NCBI RefSeq assembly: GCF_037442045.1
Contig: NZ_JBBIRC010000027.1
Location: forward strand, 1-23,355
Direction of reading: 5' to 3'
Source: Ferroplasma sp037442045
Lineage (GTDB): Archaea > Thermoplasmatota > Thermoplasmata > Thermoplasmatales > Thermoplasmataceae
DNA length: 23,355 bases
Shown: positions 15,690 through 22,267 of the stretch, one piece after another
Layout: the number at the start of each line of letters is the position of its first letter
Position numbering within the stretch: position 1 is the first letter of the stretch
The notes under the pieces: generated by a model
What the model saw: the letters and a program-made list of their open reading frames with translations, nothing else
What the model was told of the DNA's origin: nothing
Database searches by the model: none
Translations under genes and position numbers: made by a program

Positions 15690-15862
15690 AGACATTGATA
15701 ATGAAATGCCCGTCCTGTGGCACATATACTATGAAGAACATCTGTCCAAATTGTGGAACGGCAACTGTAATGGCAATACCAATGAAATATTCTCCAGCCG
15801 ATAAATTCCAAAAATACAGAATTAAAATTTTAGAGGGAAAAGATGGAAAAAATAATGATTAA
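15686..15862 (+). CDS. nop10: H/ACA RNP component Nop10
   Basis: Small zinc-ribbon protein that, with Cbf5, L7Ae and Gar1, forms the RNA-guided pseudouridylation complex. It has 58 residues. The zinc ribbon is Cys8, Cys11, Cys20 and Cys23 (KCPSCGTYTMKNICPNCG), followed by the Nop10 linker and helix TATVMAIPMKYSPADKFQKY. The start overlaps the aIF2-alpha stop by four bases (ATGA) and its last 20 bases overlap the next gene. The gene is easily missed because of its size. Nop10 directly after aIF2-alpha is a known archaeal arrangement, which supports the call. Confidence 0.95.
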   Translation: MKTLIMKCPSCGTYTMKNICPNCGTATVMAIPMKYSPADKFQKYRIKILEGKDGKNND

Positions 15863-16595
15863 AAACTATGAAGAACCTGAACTTAACTCGCCGATATTTA
15901 TTGGGGGGCTGCCCGGCATCGGGAATGTGGGAAAGATAACCGCGGATTATTTTATAGATAATCTCAAAATGAAGAAAATTGCAGATATATACTCAGAATT
16001 TCTTCCTCCGCAGGTATTCATTTACAATAATGTGATACATCTTGTCAGAGAGAGCCTGTATTATAAAAAAACCGGTAAAAAGCATGACCTTATTTTTCTC
16101 ACCGGAGATTTTCAGGGAACAACTCAGGAAGGGCAGTACGAACTTTCATACAGTACACTTGAGCTCCTTAAAAAATATGAAGTTTCAACAATTTATACTC
16201 TTGGTGGCTACAGTGTTGGAAAAATTGTGGACAATCCAAGAGTTCTTGGTGCTGTAACTGATAAAAAACTAATTAAGCCTCTGGCCAGTAAGGGAGTTGT
16301 TTTTCCAGAAGGAGAACCCGCTGGAGGAATAGTTGGATCGGCTGGTCTGATACTTGGCATGGGTACGGAAATGTTTTCTATTCCCGGAGCCTGCTTCATG
16401 GGCGAAACTTCAGGATATTTTGCAGACCCAAAAAGTGCACGTGCAATAATAACAGTACTATCCAAAGTACTGAAAACAAGAATAAACCTGAAGGACATAG
16501 ATGAGAAAACAAAACAGCTGGAAGAAATAACTGAAAAAATGCGCCAGGAGGCTAAAAATAAAAGCTCCAAAGACGATCTTGGCTACTTTGGATAA
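15843..16595 (+). CDS. PAC2-family protein (proteasome assembly chaperone-like, COG2047/PbaB type)
   Basis: The 250-residue protein carries the PAC2 glycine motif GGLPGIGNVGK at 21-31 and later PAGGIVGSAGLILGMG. In Pyrococcus the homologue PbaB forms tetramers and can activate the 20S proteasome through a C-terminal hydrophobic-Tyr-X tail. Here the last residues after a charged helix are DDLGYFG, an aromatic tail with Phe in place of the usual penultimate Tyr. The start at 15843 follows GAGGGAAAAG and overlaps Nop10 by 20 bases; an internal ATG at 15855 would shorten it by four residues. It is the last gene of the ribosomal/aIF2-alpha cluster, the place this family commonly holds in archaea. 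Family call firm; proteasome role inferred. Confidence 0.88.
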   Translation: MEKIMIKNYEEPELNSPIFIGGLPGIGNVGKITADYFIDNLKMKKIADIYSEFLPPQVFIYNNVIHLVRESLYYKKTGKKHDLIFLTGDFQGTTQEGQYELSYSTLELLKKYEVSTIYTLGGYSVGKIVDNPRVLGAVTDKKLIKPLASKGVVFPEGEPAGGIVGSAGLILGMGTEMFSIPGACFMGETSGYFADPKSARAIITVLSKVLKTRINLKDIDEKTKQLEEITEKMRQEAKNKSSKDDLGYFG

Positions 16596-16610
16596 ATATT
16601 TTAAATTCTT

Positions 16611-16619
16611 TTATATTTG
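16611..16619 (+). promoter_or_regulatory. TATA box of the unknown 204-residue protein gene
   Basis: TTATATTTG is centred about 22 bases before the ATG at 16637, suggesting a leaderless transcript separate from the PAC2 cluster. Confidence 0.5.
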
Positions 16620-16636
16620 AAAGGCATACAGTATTT

Positions 16637-17251
16637 ATGAAAGCCGAAGTTTTTAAACCAGGCAATATTAAAAAACTTGAAAAGAATTTTAAGGATATTT
16701 CTGATGTGGATAAACCCGTATATTATACTGTAATAAACCTTTTTAACAACTTTCCACGAATTTCTGCCATAAAACTGTACCGTGACAGCGATATAGATTT
16801 AAAAATAAGGCTTGGAAACAAAGACTATAGATACATAAAGATATTAAAATCGCAATCAGGAATGTTCGATATTATGAGATTGCCGCTTGACGAAAGAAAG
16901 ATAGGGAAAAATAGCCTTTATGAACTGGTAAGAAAAGACCTGAATTCGAGCAATGAACTTTCCAGAGAAACCAGGAATGAAATTTTAAAATATATAGATT
17001 TTAACAGGAACAGAAAAAAATTGCTGTATATACTGATCGATAGTGAGAATAAAAATTACTATATTATGAAAGAAACTACAATAAAGGATATAGTGATACA
17101 TGATATTGAATACATATATACAAAGGATAGTTCTTATAAAATATACAATGGAAAAATATCCGCAAGGTTTATTGGGAATTACTGGGACAGTTACCTGAAA
17201 AAAAGAAAAAAGACTGAAAAAGATGTGTGGAAAGCGTTAATAACACAGTAA
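16637..17251 (+). CDS. hypothetical protein, unrecognised
   Basis: I do not recognise this 204-residue protein. It is rich in Lys, Ile, Tyr and Asn, has no cysteine, no membrane segment and no signal peptide. Alternating hydrophobic strands (SAIKLYRDSDIDLKIRL, YRYIKILKS, KKLLYILIDSENKNYYIM) suggest an alpha/beta fold. The C-terminus is very basic (YLKKRKKTEKDVWKALITQ). The DIDLKI and RYIKI strands recall, weakly, the core of small nucleases, but no complete catalytic motif is visible. It has its own TATA box and lies between the PAC2 cluster and fixC with gaps of 41 and 65 bases. Coding is supported by length and a well-placed promoter; function is unknown. Confidence 0.7.
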   Translation: MKAEVFKPGNIKKLEKNFKDISDVDKPVYYTVINLFNNFPRISAIKLYRDSDIDLKIRLGNKDYRYIKILKSQSGMFDIMRLPLDERKIGKNSLYELVRKDLNSSNELSRETRNEILKYIDFNRNRKKLLYILIDSENKNYYIMKETTIKDIVIHDIEYIYTKDSSYKIYNGKISARFIGNYWDSYLKKRKKTEKDVWKALITQ

Positions 17252-17284
17252 ATTTATGTTTAAAAGTGTTAATATTTCATACCA

Positions 17285-17296
17285 AAAATTATTAAA
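17285..17296 (+). promoter_or_regulatory. TATA-like box of fixCX
   Basis: AAAATTATTAAA lies about 26 bases before the ATG at 17317, compatible with a leaderless fixC message. Confidence 0.4.
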
Positions 17297-17316
17297 CAGA
17301 GTATTCATACGCAATA

Positions 17317-18582
17317 ATGGATTATGATGTTGACGTTGCAATAGTAGGTGGTGGGCTTGCAGGAATTTCTGCGGCGATTACGGCGGCAAAAAATGGCCTT
17401 TCTGTTATAGTTCTGGAACGTGGTGAGCGTTCAGGGTCTAAGAATGTGTCTGGAGGCAGAATGTATGTTCATTCCTTGAAAAAACTTCTAGGAGATCGGT
17501 TTAAAGATGCGCCACTGGAGCTTCCAATTAAAAAAGAAACTTTTGAAATTTATACAGGTAATAAAAAAATTAATTTTTCATTTGAAAATCAGGATTCAGA
17601 AAACAGCTATTCGATACTGAGATCAAAATTCGATGCATGGTTTGCTTCAGAAGCCGAAAATCTTGGAGTGCCTGTATCCTATTCAACACTTGTATCAGGT
17701 ATTGACAGGGAAGAGTCAGGGCTTACCGTAAGAAGCGATAGGGGAGACATAAAAACTCCACTTGTTATAGAAAGCGACGGTGCTGCAGCATTTGCTTCCA
17801 GATATCTTGGCATTAAAAAAGAAAAGAAATTTAAAATGCAGCCTGTAAAAAATCTTCACGGCAATCCAGATTTTATGCCGGAGCAGTTCATGGTGGGGGT
17901 TAAGGAAATAGTCGACAAAAAGCCAGAGTATGATTATGGAGAAGCAAAAACCATATTAGGGCTTTCAGATGGGATAAAGGGCGGAGGCTTTTCTTATACC
18001 AATAAGGAAACAACTTCCATAGGGCTTACTCTTAAGCTTGATTCCCTTGAAGGAAATAAGGAAAAGGCATTCGAAATCATAGAAGATTTTAGAGATAAAC
18101 TTGGAATAGAAGGAAAATTGCTGGAATACTCAGCACACATGATTCCGTTCTACAGATTTGATACACTTCCTCAGAGATATGCAGAAAACCTTCTTGTTAC
18201 TGGAGATGCAGCTGGATTTTTAATAAACGATGGGTTTACAATCAGGGGCATGGACAATGCGATTGAATCAGGCCGCCTTGCAGGTGAGGCAGCTAAAAAA
18301 ATTAAGGATTCAGGAGATTATAGCGATACTTTTATTTACGAACAGATGCTGGAAGACAGTTTCATACTGAAAGATATGCAGGCATCTTCCAGAATTTCAT
18401 CATTATTTGGAAATGAAAGAACGTTTGATGCATACCCAAAGATGATGGCAAACATACTTGAAAGAATGTTTACAGTTACAGAAAATCCCAGAGAAAATAT
18501 AAAAAATGTAATGATGGATGAAGTTAAAAAGAACAATATAGGTTATTACACACTATTGCAGGACATGTTAAAGGTGATATAA
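17317..18582 (+). CDS. fixC: FixC, electron-transfer flavoprotein:quinone oxidoreductase flavoprotein subunit
   Basis: FAD enzyme that takes electrons from electron-transfer flavoprotein (FixAB) to the membrane quinone, linking fatty-acid or amino-acid oxidation to respiration. It has 421 residues, usual for FixC. The N-terminal dinucleotide fold is VAIVGGGLAGISAA (8-20), with Glu at the end of the second strand (VLERGERSGSKN). The second FAD motif is NLLVTGDAAGFLINDG, and the GGRMY and TIRGMDNAIESG segments are family-typical. There is no clear transmembrane helix; family members attach to the membrane surface. Its stop overlaps the fixX start (TAATG). FixAB genes are not in this window. Confidence 0.92.
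   Translation: MDYDVDVAIVGGGLAGISAAITAAKNGLSVIVLERGERSGSKNVSGGRMYVHSLKKLLGDRFKDAPLELPIKKETFEIYTGNKKINFSFENQDSENSYSILRSKFDAWFASEAENLGVPVSYSTLVSGIDREESGLTVRSDRGDIKTPLVIESDGAAAFASRYLGIKKEKKFKMQPVKNLHGNPDFMPEQFMVGVKEIVDKKPEYDYGEAKTILGLSDGIKGGGFSYTNKETTSIGLTLKLDSLEGNKEKAFEIIEDFRDKLGIEGKLLEYSAHMIPFYRFDTLPQRYAENLLVTGDAAGFLINDGFTIRGMDNAIESGRLAGEAAKKIKDSGDYSDTFIYEQMLEDSFILKDMQASSRISSLFGNERTFDAYPKMMANILERMFTVTENPRENIKNVMMDEVKKNNIGYYTLLQDMLKVI
18573..18578 (+). promoter_or_regulatory. Shine-Dalgarno site of fixX
   Basis: GGTGAT inside the end of fixC, three bases before the fixX ATG. It is the same core as in the hsp20 leader. It supports translation of fixX from the fixC message. Confidence 0.7.
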
Positions 18583-18848
18583 TGGAATTAATAAAAAGAC
18601 TTGGGCTTAACAAGAATGAAGTTGGAAACAATAGCCATATAACAGTTAATACAGACATATGCAAAACATGCGTTGATAAACCATGCATAAAGGTCTGCCC
18701 TGCCGGCACATACGAGGAGGATATGGAAAATGGAATATCGGTTCATTATGAACGATGCCTGGAATGTGGTGCAGCATTATACGCATGCCCATTTGGTGCG
18801 CTGGAATTCAAATATCCTGAAAAAGGAGTCAGCTACATTTACGGATAA
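18582..18848 (+). CDS. fixX: FixX, ferredoxin-like subunit of the ETF:quinone oxidoreductase
   Basis: Iron-sulfur partner of FixC, 88 residues, the usual FixX length. The first motif is CKTCVDKPCIKVCP, with Cys27, Cys30, Cys35 and Cys39. The second is CLECGAALYACP, with Cys59, Cys62 and Cys69. In ferredoxin-like FixX the second motif normally reads CxxCGxCxxxC; here the third cysteine position (residue 65) is Ala. By the standard pairing, cluster I (27, 30, 35, 69) is complete, while cluster II (59, 62, 39) keeps only three ligands. Cluster II is the one equivalent to the single cluster of mitochondrial ETF:quinone oxidoreductase. It overlaps fixC by one base and is preceded by GGTGAT. The nuclease gene converges on it with a nine-base gap. 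Confidence 0.92.
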   Translation: MELIKRLGLNKNEVGNNSHITVNTDICKTCVDKPCIKVCPAGTYEEDMENGISVHYERCLECGAALYACPFGALEFKYPEKGVSYIYG

Positions 18849-18857
18849 AAATAAATT

Positions 18858-20240
18858 TTAATTTTTTCTTCCTTTTATTATTTCATTTCTGCAGCTGCAT
18901 GATTTAAAATCACATGATCTTATTGCAAATTCCGGACACATGTCAAGAATTTCTGGTGTTCTTGTTTCAACGGCTTCCTTAATGTTTTCAATATTTTTCA
19001 TGCATAGAGCTATAATATTATCCAAATCGAATGTCACATCGTGTACCTTAACCGTATTTTGAAGCTTTGGATAAACTACTATTATAAGCCCTTCGTTCAT
19101 ATTTCTTCTTGCGCATGTTATTGCCATTTCCGAATAATATGTTTCAGGAATACTACCAGGATATCTGGAATTATTTATTTTTAACAGATAAGGAATTATT
19201 GAATTTTCGTCGTAAATATTTTTTATTATATATTTGTCATCGCCATATAATGGCAGAGTTGAAACTTTGTTCATGGCCGCTTTTTCGGTTCCACTTACGT
19301 TCAGTATTGATTTATTGATTGAGTCAATGACCAGAAATTTTATATTGTTTTTTTCATAGTAGGATTCTGGAATCTCACCTGAATTTTTTGAATTTCTTTC
19401 ATCGCCAATAATCTTATGATAATATTTTCTGGGATAGATAAGATCGTAAAATCTCAGATCTATGAAAGTATCCCCAGATCTATAAACTTCTGAAAGCAGG
19501 GATTCCATGTCATGGTCTTCTTCTATTTTGGCAGCATTATTGAGCCATGACGAATCATCGGGGCGGAGGGAATCACAATGGCATATATTTGCTTCCCTGT
19601 AAGGGCATCCGTATCCAAAATATGAGCATCTTGAAAAATCATTAATATCTCCATTTTCCAGTGCCCTTTTAATCAGTGAAAATCTGAAAACCATCTCATT
19701 TTCTATTGCTCCTCTGTCTATTATAGAAACCTTATAGGCATAAAAGTTTTCGTTTGAAAAGAAAACAAGGTAATTATCACTGGAGAAATTACGGTTCATA
19801 ACAGCATAAAACAGTAACTGTTCAAGATCGGAACTATAAATATTGTATATATTTTCCAGACTGATGCGGTCAATGGTTTTTGTTTTGAATTCTACTACGG
19901 AATCATAAAGCATGAAGTCAGCTCTGCCAACCACATTCAGCCCAAGATCTGAACCGGTTATTATAACCTCGGAACCTGAAAAACCTGGTAATTGTTCAAA
20001 CCATTGCCTTGCCAGAAAATGGGTTTCCTCTCCGCCTTTCATGCGTGCTGCCAGATTTTCAGGCATCTGTACATCCGGGTATTTTCTTGAAAAAAATGAT
20101 CTGGCCGGATTGATCAGGTCAGTAACGTATAAATATTCTGGAATTTGCAAATTTTTTATTTTATCCTGAATTATTCGTGAAATATAGATGTTTTCCGTTT
20201 CACCAATTTTGGATAATTTAATATCAAATAAAAAAGACAT
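18858..20240 (-). CDS. Cas4/RecB-like nuclease with two tandem units, second apparently inactive
   Basis: The 460-residue protein starts with a RecB-family PD-(D/E)xK nuclease unit: DLINPARSFF at 41-50, GEETH with His74, GRAD with Asp108, VVEFKTK with Glu117 and Lys119, and QLLFY with Gln141 and Tyr145. A cysteine quartet follows at 205, 212, 220 and 222 (C-x6-C-x7-C-x-C), resembling the Fe-S clasp of Cas4 and AddB. The second half repeats the plan: DLIYPRKYYH at 266-275 and a quartet at 435, 443, 448 and 450 (C-x7-C-x4-C-x-C). The distance from DLIxP to the first Cys is 164 residues in the first unit and 169 in the second. No E-x-K motif is visible in unit two. There is no CRISPR array or cas gene nearby, so a DNA-repair role is more likely than adaptation. 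It follows the phosphoribosyltransferase by 34 bases without a clear TATA box. Confidence 0.75.
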   Translation of the reverse strand: MSFLFDIKLSKIGETENIYISRIIQDKIKNLQIPEYLYVTDLINPARSFFSRKYPDVQMPENLAARMKGGEETHFLARQWFEQLPGFSGSEVIITGSDLGLNVVGRADFMLYDSVVEFKTKTIDRISLENIYNIYSSDLEQLLFYAVMNRNFSSDNYLVFFSNENFYAYKVSIIDRGAIENEMVFRFSLIKRALENGDINDFSRCSYFGYGCPYREANICHCDSLRPDDSSWLNNAAKIEEDHDMESLLSEVYRSGDTFIDLRFYDLIYPRKYYHKIIGDERNSKNSGEIPESYYEKNNIKFLVIDSINKSILNVSGTEKAAMNKVSTLPLYGDDKYIIKNIYDENSIIPYLLKINNSRYPGSIPETYYSEMAITCARRNMNEGLIIVVYPKLQNTVKVHDVTFDLDNIIALCMKNIENIKEAVETRTPEILDMCPEFAIRSCDFKSCSCRNEIIKGRKN

Positions 20241-20274
20241 AATAATGCATTGTAATTAACTTAAAAAATTTTGT

Positions 20275-20922
20275 TTAAACTATGGAATATTTTTTATCGT
20301 GTTTTTTAAGCAATTTCAATGAGGCAATATTGTTTAAAACCTCTTCCACATTAACCTGATCCACATTTAAGCCGTAGTTTTCACTCAGTTTTTCTTTCAG
20401 GGCTTCAACAGTTACAGGATCTTCCATGAATTTCTTTGCAAGGTTGTATGTATCTTCATATACATTCCATGGAAATATGAACCATGCCCACTGTTCTTTC
20501 TGCAATCCTTTTCCATAGTAATCAGGTGTATATTTTGAATCATTTACATAGAGCATTGATGTTGTTTTTACTTCAGCAGGATTCAGTGACTTGATATAAT
20601 TATATGAAAGCTTCATGCTTTCTCCGGTGTCAGTGATATCATCAACAATTAATACCTTTTTCCCTGCAATATCATAATTTAATTTCTCTTTCAGGACTGC
20701 TTTTCCATCCACTGTAGCTGTGACTCCCCAGTGTTCTGTTTTTATTGAAACAAGATCTTTTTTGAATAAATAATCTGCAACCATTCTTGCAGGAACAAGC
20801 CCGCCACGGGCTATTCCAATAATAATGTCTGGATTGTATTTATCCTCTATGACCATTTTCATGATTCCTTTTGTCCATTCCTCTATTTCGCTCCACGAAA
20901 CATATACAGCCTTGAATTCCAT
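20275..20922 (-). CDS. purine-type phosphoribosyltransferase
   Basis: Joins a nucleobase to PRPP to give a nucleotide. In 215 residues it has IIIGIARGGLVPARMVADYL (33-52) and the PRPP-binding loop VLIVDDITDTGES at 90-102, with the two acidic residues and TGES phosphate clamp. WAWFIFPWNVYED near 146-158 is typical of archaeal and bacterial COG2236-like hypoxanthine/xanthine/guanine transferases. Residues about 165-215 form an extra mostly helical tail beyond the catalytic core. The base specificity cannot be read. It lies between an MFS transporter gene (54 bases upstream) and the nuclease gene (34 bases downstream), all on the minus strand, suggesting joint transcription and perhaps nucleobase salvage. 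Confidence 0.85.
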   Translation of the reverse strand: MEFKAVYVSWSEIEEWTKGIMKMVIEDKYNPDIIIGIARGGLVPARMVADYLFKKDLVSIKTEHWGVTATVDGKAVLKEKLNYDIAGKKVLIVDDITDTGESMKLSYNYIKSLNPAEVKTTSMLYVNDSKYTPDYYGKGLQKEQWAWFIFPWNVYEDTYNLAKKFMEDPVTVEALKEKLSENYGLNVDQVNVEEVLNNIASLKLLKKHDKKYSIV

Positions 20923-20976
20923 TTTTTATCTAATGATAAGTGGTTATTGTTATTTTAATGTTCTTTATAAAATAAA

Positions 20977-22170
20977 TTAATACTCAGCATCAGCCATTGG
21001 TTCCATTTTAGCAGATCTTTTGGATAATAAAAATGGAGATATAATAAAGGCAATAAACACTATCGTAAGTACAGGTATGATGCCATATATGGAACTCTTT
21101 ATGCTTATAAATTCAGCACTGATAAGCACTGGAATTATAGCAACGCCAACATTGGTTGCAACACTGTACATTGATGTGGCAAATCCTGCCTTTCCTGGAT
21201 CATCCGCATAGTTTATTATTGAATTCAAAGCCATAACCCAGAATGCATTACCAAAGAATCCGAAAATAAAGAATGAACCGGTAATCAATGCAGCTATTCC
21301 TGTGTAAACAAGAGAGTAAAGAAGTATTATTGCAAAGACGAATGATATCAGCCCGGTGAATATAGTACCGGATTTTATCATGCGGTACCGCTCAAAAATA
21401 AATGGAAGTGTAAGGGCTCCGAGTGCTGATCCTAAGAATTCAACCCCTCCCATTACTCCTGAAAGCTTTAACAGAAAAGTTCCGGTAAAATGAAATCCAA
21501 GAGCTGTGGCTGCTATGTCCCCGAATAATATTGATATCGATGCCATTGACAATCCAATGTACCAGTTTTTAACCATGCCTGGGCTGAATGACCCGCGCAA
21601 TGATTTTCCTTTATATTTTTCCGGGAACTGTGGCAGAACCATGAAAAGCATGATGGATGCGATAATTGTTAATACTGCTGGTATTACCATAATTCCGACC
21701 AGTGACGATGCTATGTAAATATACGGACCGGAGAAGGCTCCGGCCGACATACCAAGGAATAAAAATCCGATGCTGAGTCCAGCTATGGTTGCCGATTTTT
21801 TTCTGTCCATACTTTCTGCTATGCTACCAACAGGAGCCAGAGAAAATGGGTATGCACTGGCTGCGACTATAGAGAGTATAAGAAATTCCAGATAATCGGT
21901 TGCAAAAATACGTACAAAAAGGCCTGTTATAGAAAACAGCATAGCAAGATATATTGATGATTTTACAGTGAATTTTGCGGACAGAACACCAGCAACAAGG
22001 CCCAGTATAGCCATTGTGTAACCGTATACTGATAGAATCAAAACAACTTCGGATAAAGAAGCTGAAAGATGGCTCATCAGTTCAGGAATAACTGGGGATA
22101 GAACGAACCAGCCAAATCCAATTGTAAAAACAAAGAACCAGTAAGGGATCAATTTTCTCATATTATCCAT
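20977..22170 (-). CDS. major facilitator superfamily transporter
   Basis: Membrane transporter of 397 residues, with about twelve hydrophobic helices visible across the length and a central cytoplasmic loop near 182-200 (FPEKYKGKSLRGSFSPG). Helix 1 begins near residue 9; the short N-terminus has no signal peptide. A basic loop after helix 2 is reduced to SAKFTVKSS, so the classical MFS loop 2-3 signature is weak. The C-terminus is acidic and cytoplasmic. The substrate is unknown; being next to a phosphoribosyltransferase makes a nucleobase possible, and being divergent from an acyl-CoA dehydrogenase makes an organic acid possible. The ATG at 22170 is 25 bases from ATTTTATAAAC-type TATA sequence (22190-22200, minus strand); an ATG at 22161 is an alternative. 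Confidence 0.85.
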   Translation of the reverse strand: MDNMRKLIPYWFFVFTIGFGWFVLSPVIPELMSHLSASLSEVVLILSVYGYTMAILGLVAGVLSAKFTVKSSIYLAMLFSITGLFVRIFATDYLEFLILSIVAASAYPFSLAPVGSIAESMDRKKSATIAGLSIGFLFLGMSAGAFSGPYIYIASSLVGIMVIPAVLTIIASIMLFMVLPQFPEKYKGKSLRGSFSPGMVKNWYIGLSMASISILFGDIAATALGFHFTGTFLLKLSGVMGGVEFLGSALGALTLPFIFERYRMIKSGTIFTGLISFVFAIILLYSLVYTGIAALITGSFFIFGFFGNAFWVMALNSIINYADDPGKAGFATSMYSVATNVGVAIIPVLISAEFISIKSSIYGIIPVLTIVFIAFIISPFLLSKRSAKMEPMADAEY

Positions 22171-22267
22171 GATTGATAATATCTATCAGGTTTATAAAAT
22201 TTTACTCTATTATGGTCTAATTATAACCACTTAACAATATTTAATAATAATAGAGTTATAAAATATT
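22171..22267. promoter_or_regulatory. divergent promoter between the MFS transporter and acyl-CoA dehydrogenase genes
   Basis: For the transporter, a TATA box (GTTTATAAAAT on the plus strand, 22190-22200) lies 25 bases from the ATG. For the dehydrogenase, CAATATTTAATA at 22235-22246 is about 27 bases from the ATG at 22268. Two inverted repeats are seen: an imperfect one at 22170-22188 (TGATTGAT and ATCTATCA, seven of eight matching) over the transporter start, and the perfect long-spaced one listed separately. Confidence 0.5.
22204..22256. repeat. 10-bp inverted repeat across the MFS/acyl-CoA dehydrogenase promoter region
   Basis: ACTCTATTAT at 22204-22213 is matched perfectly by its reverse complement at 22247-22256, with 33 bases between. 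The left arm sits just upstream of the transporter TATA box and the right arm just after the dehydrogenase TATA box. It could bind one regulator controlling both genes. AT-rich arms raise the chance of coincidence. Confidence 0.4.

Noticed and set aside
15622..15804. Plus-strand open frame of 60 codons across the aIF2-alpha/Nop10 junction.
   Set aside because: Out of frame with both real genes. The Nop10 frame at 15686-15862 has the diagnostic zinc ribbon and explains the region.
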